NCBI GenBank assembly: GCA_020634415.1
Contig: JACKBT010000003.1
Coordinates: forward strand, 1-64,000
Source of the DNA: Ardenticatenaceae bacterium
Lineage (GTDB): Bacteria > Chloroflexota > Anaerolineae > Promineifilales > Promineifilaceae
Direction: 5' to 3'
DNA length: 64,000 nucleotides
Shown one piece after another: positions 9,442 through 16,739 of this stretch. The position numbers and the translations under genes are program-made. How positions within the stretch are numbered: position 1 is the stretch's first letter; each line of letters starts with the position of its first letter. The notes beneath the pieces are model-generated. The model saw only the letters and a program-made list of their open reading frames with translations. It ran no database searches and was not told where the DNA came from.

Positions 9442-9902
9442 CTATCTCCCACCCACCGCGCCCCCGTCACCTTCACCAAATCCTTTACCCCCACCTTCAA
9501 ATTAATCCCCCGCTTCCCCGCACTGATGTAAATCTGCTCATACTCGCGTGCTGCTGAATCAATATAAACGACAAACGGCCGATTCCCCACCGCCAGCGCC
9601 GAAATCCCCCCCACCTGCAGCCCCGTCAACGCCTCCGCCTCCTGATGCGTCGCCATCTTCAACTTCTTCTCCCCCACCGCCGCCGCCACCTGCTTCAAAT
9701 CAAGCTGACGATCCGCCGGAATCATCACCAAAAGCGGTTTACCCGCTGGCCTCGTCACCACCAACGTCTTAAACACCTGCCCCGGCGGCACCCCCAACGC
9801 CCCCGCCACCTGCACCGCATCCCGCTCCGTACTGGGATACTCAACCGCCTCAAAAGCCACCTTCTTCCCCTCCAACACCTTCATCGCCAACGTCTTTTCC
9901 AT
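9432..9902 (-). CDS. ybaK: YbaK/EbsC-family Cys-tRNA(Pro)/aminoacyl-tRNA deacylase
   Basis: The 156-residue protein matches the YbaK/ProX fold: N-terminal AMKVLEGKKVAFEAVEYP, then LGVPPGQVFKTLVV, the substrate-loop lysine region and VGGISALAVG. Members hydrolyse mischarged aminoacyl-tRNAs, typically Cys-tRNA(Pro), in the cytoplasm. I place the start at the ATG at 9902, where GGGAG lies about 10 bp upstream; a longer frame to 9950 would add 16 residues without a ribosome site. The last residues (SER) and the stop come from the intergenic palindrome, so the tail is probably not conserved. The gene converges on the response regulator gene. Confidence 0.88.
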   Translation of the reverse strand: MEKTLAMKVLEGKKVAFEAVEYPSTERDAVQVAGALGVPPGQVFKTLVVTRPAGKPLLVMIPADRQLDLKQVAAAVGEKKLKMATHQEAEALTGLQVGGISALAVGNRPFVVYIDSAAREYEQIYISAGKRGINLKVGVKDLVKVTGARWVGDSER

Positions 9903-9965
9903 AAAACATCTTCTCCCAAAAATCTGGTTTATAATACCGTCAAGCACCAAACCCTATCAAGTAGA

Positions 9966-10206
9966 ATGGTATATTGGTATAGTGGTGTATTGGTGTAACT
10001 ACCCTGCTCTGGCCGGTGTCCCACCGAGCCAGTTTTATTCAGTCAGGAGACCAACAACAATCTATAGAGCTTAATACACCACCACCAGTAGATCGAAATC
10101 TTTGTAGAGCGATTTTGCAAATCGCTCAGACGATTTACAAAATCGCCCCACAGCACACTCGTAATCTGTTTCGATCTACTGACTATACCAATACACTCAT
10201 ACACCA
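9966..10206. repeat. Composite intergenic element: family B arms enclosing family J and family G repeats
   Basis: This gap of about 315 bp between divergent genes holds no gene. The outer arms are family B words (GTGTATTGGTGTA type at 9966-9998, complement ACCAATACAC type at 10183-10206). Inside are a GGCCGGTGTCCCACCG word (family J, 10011-10027), arms GTAGATCGAAA (10088-10098) and TTTCGATCTAC (10169-10179), and between these the family G block at 10103-10152 with two small hairpins (GAGCGATTT/AAATCGCTC and CGATTT/AAATCG). It is a nested palindrome. The last part ends just before the AAGGAG of the next gene. Confidence 0.85.
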
Positions 10207-10217
10207 AAGGAGTCCCC

Positions 10218-10871
10218 ATGAACCAACTCATAGACGTCAGTCACACCATCGAACACGAAATGATCACCTACAGAGGTCTGCCCGCCCCCATCATCTGCGA
10301 CTACCTCACCCGCGAACGCTCCCGCCAACTCTACGCCCCCGGCACCGAATTCCACATCGGCAAAATCGAAATGATCGCCAACACCGGCACCTACGTAGAT
10401 TCCCCCTTCCATCGCTATAAAAACGGCAAAGACCTCTCCGAACTCCCCCTCACCTCCCTGGCCGACCTCGATGCCCTCGTCATCCGCACCAGAGAGCGTG
10501 TGGTGGATATAGACCTGCTGCAAGGGCGCAATGTGCGCGGCAAAGCTGTGTTGATTGATACCGGCTGGTCACAGCACTGGCGCACCGACCAATACTTTGA
10601 AAACAACCCCTACCTCACCGCTGCCGCCGCCACCTACCTCCGCGATGAAGGTGCGATCATGGTAGGAATAGACTCTCTAAACATAGACAATACGGCCGAT
10701 CCCACGCGCCCCGCCCACACCATCCTCCTCGGTGCCGACATCCCCATCGTCGAACACCTCACCCACCTCCACGCCCTTCCCGATGCCAACTTCCGCTTCT
10801 TTGCCGTCCCCGTCAAAGTCAAAGCTTTCGGCACCTTCCCCGTTCGCGCCTTCGGCCTAATTGGAGACTAG
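10218..10871 (+). CDS. Cyclase-family (kynurenine formamidase-like) metal-dependent hydrolase
   Basis: The 217-residue protein begins LIDVSHTIEHEM, typical of the cyclase/KynB family. The metal-site motif, normally HxGTHxDxPxH, appears as NTGTYVDSPFHR, so the first His is Asn and the second is Tyr; the last His and the Asp are kept. Later motifs VLIDTGWS, GIDSLNID and HTILL are also conserved. The family hydrolyses amide or lactam bonds (N-formylkynurenine, isatin). Because two metal ligands differ, the substrate may be unusual or activity altered. An AAAGGAG about 7 bp upstream supports the start. The stop TAG lies in the flanking palindrome. Confidence 0.8.
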   Translation: MNQLIDVSHTIEHEMITYRGLPAPIICDYLTRERSRQLYAPGTEFHIGKIEMIANTGTYVDSPFHRYKNGKDLSELPLTSLADLDALVIRTRERVVDIDLLQGRNVRGKAVLIDTGWSQHWRTDQYFENNPYLTAAAATYLRDEGAIMVGIDSLNIDNTADPTRPAHTILLGADIPIVEHLTHLHALPDANFRFFAVPVKVKAFGTFPVRAFGLIGD

Positions 10872-10928
10872 AGATTGGAGACTGGAGACTGGAACTGTAC
10901 AGTCTCCAGTCTCTAGTCCCCAGTCTCC
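10863..10928. repeat. Intergenic palindrome, word GGAGACT / AGTCTCC (family A), supplying both stop codons
   Basis: Words such as GAGACTAGAGATTGGAGACT run to the centre at about 10896 and then return as AGTCTCCAGTCTCTAGTCCC. Both convergent neighbours end in Gly-Asp followed by TAG within the element (10869-10871 on plus, 10913-10915 on minus). Other copies of this family lie at 15567, 24377, 25045, 30244, 31264 and 34249, and a translated relative at 16744. Confidence 0.92.
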
Positions 10929-12142
10929 TCTGCCACTACCGTCGCCGTTGGTTCTGGTGCAGGTGTTGGCGTTTTATAGGGTTCCGTAATGATCTCGACC
11001 GTGCTAATCTCTCCCGCTGTGACAGTGACGGAAGCACGATACTCTACACCCTGCAATTTGGTATAAACATCATACTCACCAGGGCGCACATCAGAAAAGA
11101 CAAAGTTCTCGGCCCAACCCTCATCGGGGTTAATAAGGTTTTGTGGATCGCCCAAATAGCTCCAGGTGTTGCGGTTTTCCAACTCTTCATCACCACCAAT
11201 AAGGCTCAAACCCACTCCTTGCCAGGGTCGTCCTTCGGGGTCTAACAAACGGCCGATTATCACCCCCCGCGTCTCCCCCGGCTCAATCCACAACATCGGG
11301 TTACGCGTCGAGCCAAACTCATTCGTCCCCACCCGCACCTCCAAATGCAGATGCGGCACAGTAGCCGCGCCACCAAAGCCAATCTCCGCCACCTGCTCAC
11401 CACGCTTCACCGCCTGCCCCACCTCCACACTAATATTCAGCACATGCCCATACAGCACATACACCGGCTGTCCCCGCCACTGCTGGTCTAATTCCAACAC
11501 CACCAAATGCCCGTACCAGTCGCAGCGCCAACCATATAGTTCGCTAAAATCAGCCTGCGCCACCACAATCGTGCCATCAGCCACCGCCAGCACCGGCATC
11601 CCCAACGTCTGCGCCGCATCCACGCCATTGTGCAGCAGCAAACGGCCGCCTGCATCATAACCATAAGGAAACGTCTGATTAATCAAATACCGCCCCCCGC
11701 CCGGAATCGGTTTCGACAGCCAGAAATGGGGTTCCGCGATGGTCAAATCCGGCTGCGGCCAGAACGCAGGTGGCAAATAATAGCGATCATACTCCGGCTT
11801 AAGGGGTGCCGGATCAGGGCAAGTACGATCAACTTGAGGTAGGGCCGTCGCAGTGGCCGTAGCGGTAGGAACCACAGTAGGCGTATTAGTGGTGGTAGCA
11901 GTAGCAGTAGCAGTAGCTGTGTGTGATGGGAGGGGGGTTGTGGTGGCCGTATTAGCAGCGGTGGGCGGAACGGCCGTTGCCGTACTCGTCATCGTCGGTT
12001 CCACCGTACTCGTCGCCGCCAAAGTCGCCACTGCCACAAAAGCCGTCGGTGTCACCTCCGGCCCCGCCACCTCATGCACCTGCCAGGCCAACAAACTCAA
12101 CGGAATCAAAATCGTCAGAAAAAAACCAATACGCCCACGCAT
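10913..12142 (-). CDS. Secreted M23 (LytM-type) zinc metallopeptidase with Thr-rich stalk
   Basis: The 409-residue protein has an N-terminal signal anchor (residues 5-20), a Thr/Ala/Pro-rich low-complexity stalk (about 30-102) and an M23 peptidase core. Zinc-site residues are H171 and D175 (HNGVDAA) and the HLH pair H264/H266 (VPHLHLEVR), with H233 (LYGHV) also conserved. A small beta-sandwich (VIIGRLLDPEGRP, about 285-380) and a second Thr/Pro tail follow. M23 enzymes cut peptidoglycan cross-bridges or serve as scaffolds; this one probably acts on the cell wall. A hairpin element separates it from the upstream folA gene on the same strand. The C-terminal GD and stop lie in the family A palindrome. 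Confidence 0.88.
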   Translation of the reverse strand: MRGRIGFFLTILIPLSLLAWQVHEVAGPEVTPTAFVAVATLAATSTVEPTMTSTATAVPPTAANTATTTPLPSHTATATATATTTNTPTVVPTATATATALPQVDRTCPDPAPLKPEYDRYYLPPAFWPQPDLTIAEPHFWLSKPIPGGGRYLINQTFPYGYDAGGRLLLHNGVDAAQTLGMPVLAVADGTIVVAQADFSELYGWRCDWYGHLVVLELDQQWRGQPVYVLYGHVLNISVEVGQAVKRGEQVAEIGFGGAATVPHLHLEVRVGTNEFGSTRNPMLWIEPGETRGVIIGRLLDPEGRPWQGVGLSLIGGDEELENRNTWSYLGDPQNLINPDEGWAENFVFSDVRPGEYDVYTKLQGVEYRASVTVTAGEISTVEIITEPYKTPTPAPEPTATVVAEETGD

Positions 12143-12161
12143 AAAACAGCCTCTTCATCAA

Positions 12162-12226
12162 AAGTGGCAAGTAGCAAGTGACAGGTTACAGACTTGCCCT
12201 TTGCCACCTGCTACCCGCCACCTACT
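12162..12226. repeat. Intergenic palindrome, word GGCAAGT (family C)
   Basis: AAGTGGCAAGTAGCAAGTG words are followed by complementary CTTGCC and GCCACCTGC words, between folA and the M23 gene (both minus strand). The folA stop (TAG at 12222-12224 on the minus strand) is inside the element. Confidence 0.85.
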
Positions 12227-12707
12227 CCCTCTCCAAAATCAAAAATCGGTACCGATGAGCATTCTTCTCATCCGGTTCATGAACCTCACTCAACATCGTT
12301 TGCCACGCCGTCTCATCAAGTTCAGGAAAATAAACATCCCCCGCAAAACTCTCCTCCAAAACGGTGAGGTAAATACGGCCGCATTGTGGCAAAAAATAGT
12401 CATACAAATACGCCCCGCCGATGACCACCACCTCCGCCACCTCACCTGCTGCCGCCAAAGCCGCCTCCGGCGAATGCACCACCGTGCAGCCCACCGCCTC
12501 ATAACCCCGGTTTTGCGTCACCACAATATTGTGTCTGCCGGGTAACGGCCGTCCCATAGACTCATACGTCCTCCGCCCCATCAGCACCGGCTTCCCCATC
12601 GTAATCGCCTTAAACCGCTGCTGATCCCGCGGCAGCCGCCAGGGAATCTTATTATCCGCCCCAATCACCCGGTTCGCCGCCATCGCCACAATCATCGAAA
12701 TTAACAT
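12222..12707 (-). CDS. folA: Dihydrofolate reductase
   Basis: The 161-residue length equals the usual bacterial DHFR. Motifs are the N-terminal IVAMAANRVIGADNKIPW (substrate loop with the Trp), GKPVLMGRRTYES (NADPH-binding helix), GRPLPGRHNIVVTQN and VIGGAYLY. It reduces dihydrofolate to tetrahydrofolate with NADPH, regenerating the folate consumed by thymidylate synthase, whose gene lies immediately upstream on the same strand about 70 bp away. The pair is probably co-transcribed through the family B palindrome. Octamer copies at about 12375 (variant) and 12546 are read in frame. Confidence 0.96.
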   Translation of the reverse strand: MLISMIVAMAANRVIGADNKIPWRLPRDQQRFKAITMGKPVLMGRRTYESMGRPLPGRHNIVVTQNRGYEAVGCTVVHSPEAALAAAGEVAEVVVIGGAYLYDYFLPQCGRIYLTVLEESFAGDVYFPELDETAWQTMLSEVHEPDEKNAHRYRFLILERE

Positions 12708-12718
12708 TGACTCGTTTA

Positions 12719-12781
12719 TGGGTGTATTGGTGTAACAGTGTATTGGCTTAATATACTATTACACCCATACACCCAATCCTA
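12719..12781. repeat. Intergenic palindrome, word GGTGTATTGGTGTA (family B)
   Basis: TGGGTGTATTGGTGTA words on the left are mirrored by TACACCCATACACCCA on the right, between thyA and folA. The element provides the TAG stop of thyA (12779-12781, minus strand). Confidence 0.88.
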
Positions 12782-13573
12782 CACCGCAATCGGCGCCTTT
12801 ATCGTCGGATGCGCCTGATAATCCACCAACTCAAAATCCTCATAACAGAAATCAAACAGCGAAGTCACCGCCGCATTCAGCCGCATTTGCGGCAGTAGAT
12901 AGGGTTGGCGGGAAAGCTGAAGCTCCGCCTGCTGCAAATGATTCAAATACAGATGAGCATCGCCAAAAGTATGCACAAACTCACCCGGTTCATAGCCCGT
13001 CACCTGCGCCATCATCAGCGTCAGCAAGGCATAAGAGGCAATGTTAAAAGGCACACCCAAAAAAATGTCCGCACTGCGTTGGTACAGTTGACAAGACAAC
13101 TTGCCTTCCGCCACAAAAAACTGAAACAGGCAGTGGCAAGGCGGCAAGGCCATGCTGTCTACATCAGCCACATTCCAGGCACTCACGATGTGGCGGCGCG
13201 AATTGGGGTTATGCTGTAGGCTGTGCACAACCTGGCTGATCTGGTCGAGAGAACGGCCGTCTGCCGTCGGCCAGGATCGCCACTGATAGCCATACACCGG
13301 CCCCAAATCCCCCTTCTCATCCGCCCACTCATCCCAAATCGTCACCCCATTCGCCCGCAAATAATTAATATTCGTATCCCCCTGCAAAAACCAAAGCAGC
13401 TCATGAATAATCGAGCGCAAATGCAGCTTCTTCGTCGTCACCACCGGAAAACCCGCCGCCAAATCAAAACGCATCTGATAACCAAACACACCCAGCGTCC
13501 CCACACCCGTGCGATCCTCCCGCCTCACCCCATTTACCAATACATGCCGCATCAAATCCAAATATTGTTGCAT
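12779..13573 (-). CDS. thyA: Thymidylate synthase
   Basis: The 264-residue product has exactly the length of E. coli ThyA and starts [12 protein letters not shown], matching the family N-terminus. Catalytic Cys lies in [10 protein letters not shown]. Other family signatures are [18 protein letters not shown], the [10 protein letters not shown] helix, [21 protein letters not shown] (split here across the substrate site), [17 protein letters not shown] and the C-terminal AP(I/V)AV. The enzyme methylates dUMP to dTMP using methylenetetrahydrofolate. I chose the ATG at 13573 since GGAG lies 6 bp before it; the ATG at 13588 has no ribosome site and would add five residues. It heads the thyA-folA pair. 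Confidence 0.97.
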   Translation of the reverse strand: MQQYLDLMRHVLVNGVRREDRTGVGTLGVFGYQMRFDLAAGFPVVTTKKLHLRSIIHELLWFLQGDTNINYLRANGVTIWDEWADEKGDLGPVYGYQWRSWPTADGRSLDQISQVVHSLQHNPNSRRHIVSAWNVADVDSMALPPCHCLFQFFVAEGKLSCQLYQRSADIFLGVPFNIASYALLTLMMAQVTGYEPGEFVHTFGDAHLYLNHLQQAELQLSRQPYLLPQMRLNAAVTSLFDFCYEDFELVDYQAHPTIKAPIAV

Positions 13574-13593
13574 CCCACGCTCCTGCATAAATA

Positions 13594-13656
13594 GTAGTCG
13601 AGGATTCCAATCCTCGTCCGTAGCTTACCCGAACGCGCTATGGAAAGCGCGGCTAC
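13594..13656. repeat. REP-like double hairpin in divergent thyA/sufE gap
   Basis: Two small stems, CGAGGATT-CC-AATCCTCG (13599-13616) and GCGCT-ATGGAA-AGCGC (13635-13650), sit inside imperfect arms (GTAGC 13620-13624 and GCTAC 13652-13656). It resembles chromosomal REP-type elements. No IS is nearby. Confidence 0.7.
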
Positions 13657-13735
13657 TGCCATTTGAGCGATTATAAACCCGTTGCCCCCAAAACCAACAA
13701 TTGTGGTAGGATAACCATCAGGAGAATCAAAAAAA

Positions 13736-14155
13736 ATGAGTGATTTACCCACGAGACTACAAGAAATTGTAGACGACTTCAGCGTCATCGAAGGACAAGA
13801 AAAATTGGAGTATCTCCTCCAATTTGCCGAGAGTTTGCCCCCCCTGCCCGACTGGCTGCAAGGCAAACAGAACGAGATGGATCACGTCCACGAATGTATG
13901 ACCCCCGTATTCGTTTTTGCCCAAAAACACAAAGATGGCACACTCGCCTTCCACTTCGACATCCCCCCCGAAGCCCCCACCGTGCGCGGCTACGCCGCCA
14001 TCATGCAGCAAGGGCTGGCCGGCACAACCCCCGCCCAGGTGCAAGCCATTCCCAACGAGTTTTATCTGCAAATGGGGCTGCAAAAAGTCATCACCGGCCA
14101 ACGGCTCAACGGCTTGTCCGCCATGCTCTCCCATATGAAAGCGTTGGCTCAATAG
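13736..14155 (+). CDS. sufE: SufE family sulfur acceptor protein
   Basis: The 139-residue protein is colinear with SufE: LPTRLQEIVDDFSVIEGQEKLEYLLQFAESLPPLP, then the active cysteine C54 in VHECMTPVFV (usually V.GCxSxVW), and a C-terminal helix LNGLSAMLSHMKALA. SufE accepts persulfide from a cysteine desulfurase (SufS) and feeds the SUF scaffold for Fe-S cluster assembly. No other suf genes are in the window, so it is detached from its partners. CAGGAG about 9 bp upstream supports the ATG at 13736. It is divergent from thyA. Confidence 0.9.
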   Translation: MSDLPTRLQEIVDDFSVIEGQEKLEYLLQFAESLPPLPDWLQGKQNEMDHVHECMTPVFVFAQKHKDGTLAFHFDIPPEAPTVRGYAAIMQQGLAGTTPAQVQAIPNEFYLQMGLQKVITGQRLNGLSAMLSHMKALAQ

Positions 14156-14159
14156 CCTA

Positions 14160-14366
14160 CGAGATTGGTTCAATCTCGTTGGAGATTAAAAAATTACATC
14201 GTAATAAATTCCGGCGGTTGAAACCGCAGCAACGACTCCCAAGTCGGCCTACGCCGACTGAGACCCAGCCCGCGTAGGCGGGCTTCGTAGTCGTTGCTGC
14301 GAATTCATTCGCCCAGTTTTATTGCCGGATTATTTTCTTAAAGACCAAGAAGATTGAACCAATCTT
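14160..14366. repeat. Large nested palindromic element (MITE/REP-like)
   Basis: The outer arms GATTGGTTCAATC (14163-14175) and GATTGAACCAATC (14352-14364) are exact reverse complements. Inside lie GCAGCAACGACT (14226-14237) and AGTCGTTGCTGC (14289-14300), also exact. Within those are two further hairpins, AGTCGGC-CTAC-GCCGACT (14242-14259) and GCCCGC-GTA-GGCGGGC (about 14268-14283), and a small GCGGT/ACCGC stem (14214-14227). The folded strand would look like a cloverleaf. It lies between convergent genes and carries no ORF. Confidence 0.85.
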
Positions 14367-14371
14367 AGCCA

Positions 14372-14803
14372 TTACAAAACTGGCACAAACGTCATGGTGG
14401 CGGCTAATTTTGCAACCAACTTACTTTCGTCATTGTCGCTGGCATAAACGGCCGCTTCCACAAACGAAATCCGCTTCCCCGCCTTCACCACCTCCGCCCG
14501 GCAGCGCAACTGCTCCCCCACCGCCGGACGCAGCAAATTAATCTTAAACTCCACCGTCAACACCATTTGCCCTGCCGCCATCAGCGTCGCCGCCGCCGCC
14601 CCCGCCGTATGATCGGCCATCGTCGCCTGCACCCCCGCATGAATAAAACCATTCTGCTGCCAATGACGCGGCGCAACCGCCAACGCCGTCTCACACCACC
14701 CCGGCCCCACCTCGCGCAGTTCAACACCCAATTCGCTGATAAAACCAGCCTCGGCAAAAATCCCACGAATAACGGATTGATAGTTGGGGTTTTGAGGGGT
14801 CAT
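14372..14803 (-). CDS. PaaI-family hotdog thioesterase
   Basis: The 143-residue protein has a hotdog fold with the family signature QQNGFIHAGVQATMADHTAG (His-Ala-Gly-Val followed by the catalytic Asp in ADHTAG). Later come TVEFKINLLRP and GKRISFVEAAVYA, both typical of PaaI/YbgC-like acyl-CoA thioesterases. It probably hydrolyses short or aromatic acyl-CoA esters in the cytoplasm; the neighbours give no substrate. It starts directly after a family B palindrome (on its upstream side) and ends beside the nested element at 14160-14366. Confidence 0.85.
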   Translation of the reverse strand: MTPQNPNYQSVIRGIFAEAGFISELGVELREVGPGWCETALAVAPRHWQQNGFIHAGVQATMADHTAGAAAATLMAAGQMVLTVEFKINLLRPAVGEQLRCRAEVVKAGKRISFVEAAVYASDNDESKLVAKLAATMTFVPVL

Positions 14804-14882
14804 AGGGTGTAATGGGGTAATGGTGTATTAGTGTATTGGGTGAATTCTGTACACCACTACACCACTATACCAATATACCAAT
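14804..14882. repeat. Intergenic palindrome, word GTGTATTAGTGTATTGG (family B)
   Basis: Left words GGTGTAATGGGGTAATGGTG are mirrored by CACCACTACACCACTATACC words on the right. It fills the gap between two minus-strand genes (NarL-type regulator upstream, thioesterase downstream). Confidence 0.88.
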
Positions 14883-14885
14883 TCA

Positions 14886-15527
14886 TCACATGCTAATCAG
14901 GCCGCGCTGCACCGCAATCGCCACCGCCTCCGTGCGATTACCCGCTTCCAGCTTACCCAAAATGGCACTCACATGAAACTTCACCGTGCGTTCGCTGATA
15001 ATCAATCGCTGGGCAATTTCCTTATTTTGCAAGCCCTGCGCCAGCAGTTCCAGCACCTCTTCCTCACGTGGAGTCAGCGGCTCGGCCGGGGGATCCGATT
15101 CCTGGCTAACACGCTGCAACAGCTTGGAGGCCACAATAGGCTGCAGCAGCGAGCCACCCTGGTGCACCACCCGAATGGCGTTAAAAAGCTCCTGGCGCGG
15201 CACACCTTTGAGCAGATAGCCTTGGGCGCCAGCTTGAACGGCCGTTAAAATCCGCTCATCCGTATCAAAAGCCGTAAACACAATCGTCCGCACCACCATG
15301 CCCTGCTGCCGCAACTGCCGCAGCACCGCCACCCCATCCATCTCCGGCATCTCCAAATCCAGCAGCAGCACATCAGGCCGCAAAGCCATCACCTGCGCCA
15401 CCGCCTCCGCACCATCATTGGCCTCACCAACCACCGCAAAATCCGGCTGCGTACTCAAAATCGCCATCAACCCATCCCGCACCACCGGATGATCATCTGC
15501 CAAAAGAATTGAGATTGTTTCTGCCAT
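14886..15527 (-). CDS. NarL/FixJ (LuxR-type) two-component response regulator
   Basis: The 213-residue protein has a receiver domain (LLADDHPVVRDGL acidic pocket; phosphoacceptor Asp in VLLLDLEMPEMDG; switch Thr in IVFTAFD; Lys in LLKGV) followed by a LuxR helix-turn-helix (LTPREEEVLELLAQG, NKEIAQRLIISERTVKFH). It binds DNA when phosphorylated. I prefer the ATG at 15527 (MAETISILLADDHP) because family proteins begin just before the acidic pocket; frames from 15536 or 15563 are possible and no strong ribosome site decides. It is divergent from the ABC exporter operon, and so may control it; no adjacent kinase is seen. Confidence 0.93.
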   Translation of the reverse strand: MAETISILLADDHPVVRDGLMAILSTQPDFAVVGEANDGAEAVAQVMALRPDVLLLDLEMPEMDGVAVLRQLRQQGMVVRTIVFTAFDTDERILTAVQAGAQGYLLKGVPRQELFNAIRVVHQGGSLLQPIVASKLLQRVSQESDPPAEPLTPREEEVLELLAQGLQNKEIAQRLIISERTVKFHVSAILGKLEAGNRTEAVAIAVQRGLISM

Positions 15528-15566
15528 GCGAAGCATGATACAGAGTTCATGACACTTGGGCAAATC

Positions 15567-15739
15567 GGAGATGAGGGACTGGAGATTGGTACTTGGTCTT
15601 TAAATAATTGCTCGGGTAATAAATGTAGAGCGATTTTGTAATTCGCTCGGACGATTTATAAAATCGTCCCACACTCATTACCCGATTTATTTCTTAAACT
15701 GCAACAACCAATCTCCAGTCCCCAGTCTCCATCCCTCAT
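15567..15739. repeat. Nested intergenic element: family A arms around a family G core, in a divergent promoter gap
   Basis: The outer arms are family A words (GAGGGACTGGAGATTGG at 15573-15589; complement CCAATCTCCAGTCC at 15707-15720). The next pair is CGGGTAAT (15613-15620) and ATTACCCG (15677-15684). The core (15625-15673) is a family G block related to those at 10103 and 20624. Since both flanking genes point away from it, it cannot be a terminator for either. Promoters for both must lie in or beside it. Confidence 0.85.
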
Positions 15740-15776
15740 TGGCAAATTCCCGCCGCTCGCGTAGACTTCCCCTTTG

Positions 15777-16739
15777 ATGAACGCCATCGAAACAACACAA
15801 CTCTCCAAGGTATACGAACGGCCGTCTCGCTGGCAGCGATTTATGGCAGCCAAACCTGTAACGGCCGTTGCCGACATCACCCTCACCATCCCGCACGGCG
15901 AACTATTCGGCCTGCTCGGCCCCAACGGTGCCGGCAAAACCACCCTCGTTAAAATGCTCTGCACCCTCATCCTCCCCAGCAGCGGCTCCGCCACCGTCGC
16001 CGGGCACAGCCTGACCGCCGCAGGCAAAATCCGCGCCGCCGTCGGCCTCGTCGTCTCCGACGAACGCAGCTTCTACTGGCGGCTCTCCGCCCGGCGCAAC
16101 CTGGACTTTTTCGCCGCCATGTACGGCCTGCAAGGCACAGCCGCCCGCAGCCGCATCGAAACAGTGCTGGCCCAAGTCAACCTAAGCCACGTCGCCGACC
16201 GCCGCTTTAGCAACTTCTCCAGCGGCATGAGGCAGCGCTTAGCCATCGCCCGCAGCCTGCTGCACCAGCCCCGCCTCCTCTTCCTCGACGAACCCACCCG
16301 CAGCCTCGACCCCAACGCCACCCAAAGCCTGCACGACCTGCTCTTCCAGCTCCGCGCCGAGCAAAATTTGACCATTTTCCTGGTAACGCACGATTTAGCC
16401 GAAGCCGAAAAGCTGTGTGATCGTGTAGGGTTGATGCACAACGGCCGTCTGCAAACCATCGGCCACCCCGCCAGCCTGCGCCAACAGCTGCGCCCCCAAC
16501 GCCACTACAGCCTGCACCTCGGCCCACACACCAACGATATTCTGCCCGATCTACAACAAATAAACCCCAACTGCCAGCTAACCAACGGCCGTCTCACCTT
16601 CTACGCCACCGAGGAAGATGGGGTCTTAACGGCCGTTCTCCGCCACCTCCACCAACACCACATCCCCATCCACACCATCGAAGCCACCACCCCCACCCTT
16701 GAAGAAGTCTTCACCTACTTTACACAGGAGCATGTGTGA
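15777..16739 (+). CDS. ABC transporter ATP-binding protein (ABC-2 type exporter)
   Basis: The 320-residue protein has Walker A GPNGAGKTT, signature FSSGMRQRLAIARSLL, Walker B LLFLDEPTRSLD and the H-loop VTHD, followed by the C-terminal extension common in DrrA/CcmA-type exporter ATPases (LEEVFTYF at the end). It drives export of an unknown substrate together with the permease encoded next. The start is the ATG at 15777; a TTG directly before it is less likely. Its TGA overlaps the ATG of the permease by one base. The long N-terminal segment RPSRWQRFMAAKPVTAVADI is seen in ATPases of the NatA/Nod type. Confidence 0.94.
   Translation: MNAIETTQLSKVYERPSRWQRFMAAKPVTAVADITLTIPHGELFGLLGPNGAGKTTLVKMLCTLILPSSGSATVAGHSLTAAGKIRAAVGLVVSDERSFYWRLSARRNLDFFAAMYGLQGTAARSRIETVLAQVNLSHVADRRFSNFSSGMRQRLAIARSLLHQPRLLFLDEPTRSLDPNATQSLHDLLFQLRAEQNLTIFLVTHDLAEAEKLCDRVGLMHNGRLQTIGHPASLRQQLRPQRHYSLHLGPHTNDILPDLQQINPNCQLTNGRLTFYATEEDGVLTAVLRHLHQHHIPIHTIEATTPTLEEVFTYFTQEHV

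Noticed and set aside
11853..12545. A 230-codon plus-strand frame opposite the M23 stalk and folA
   Set aside because: Low complexity Val/Ala repeats produced by the opposite strand's Thr-rich codons; no ribosome site, no family.
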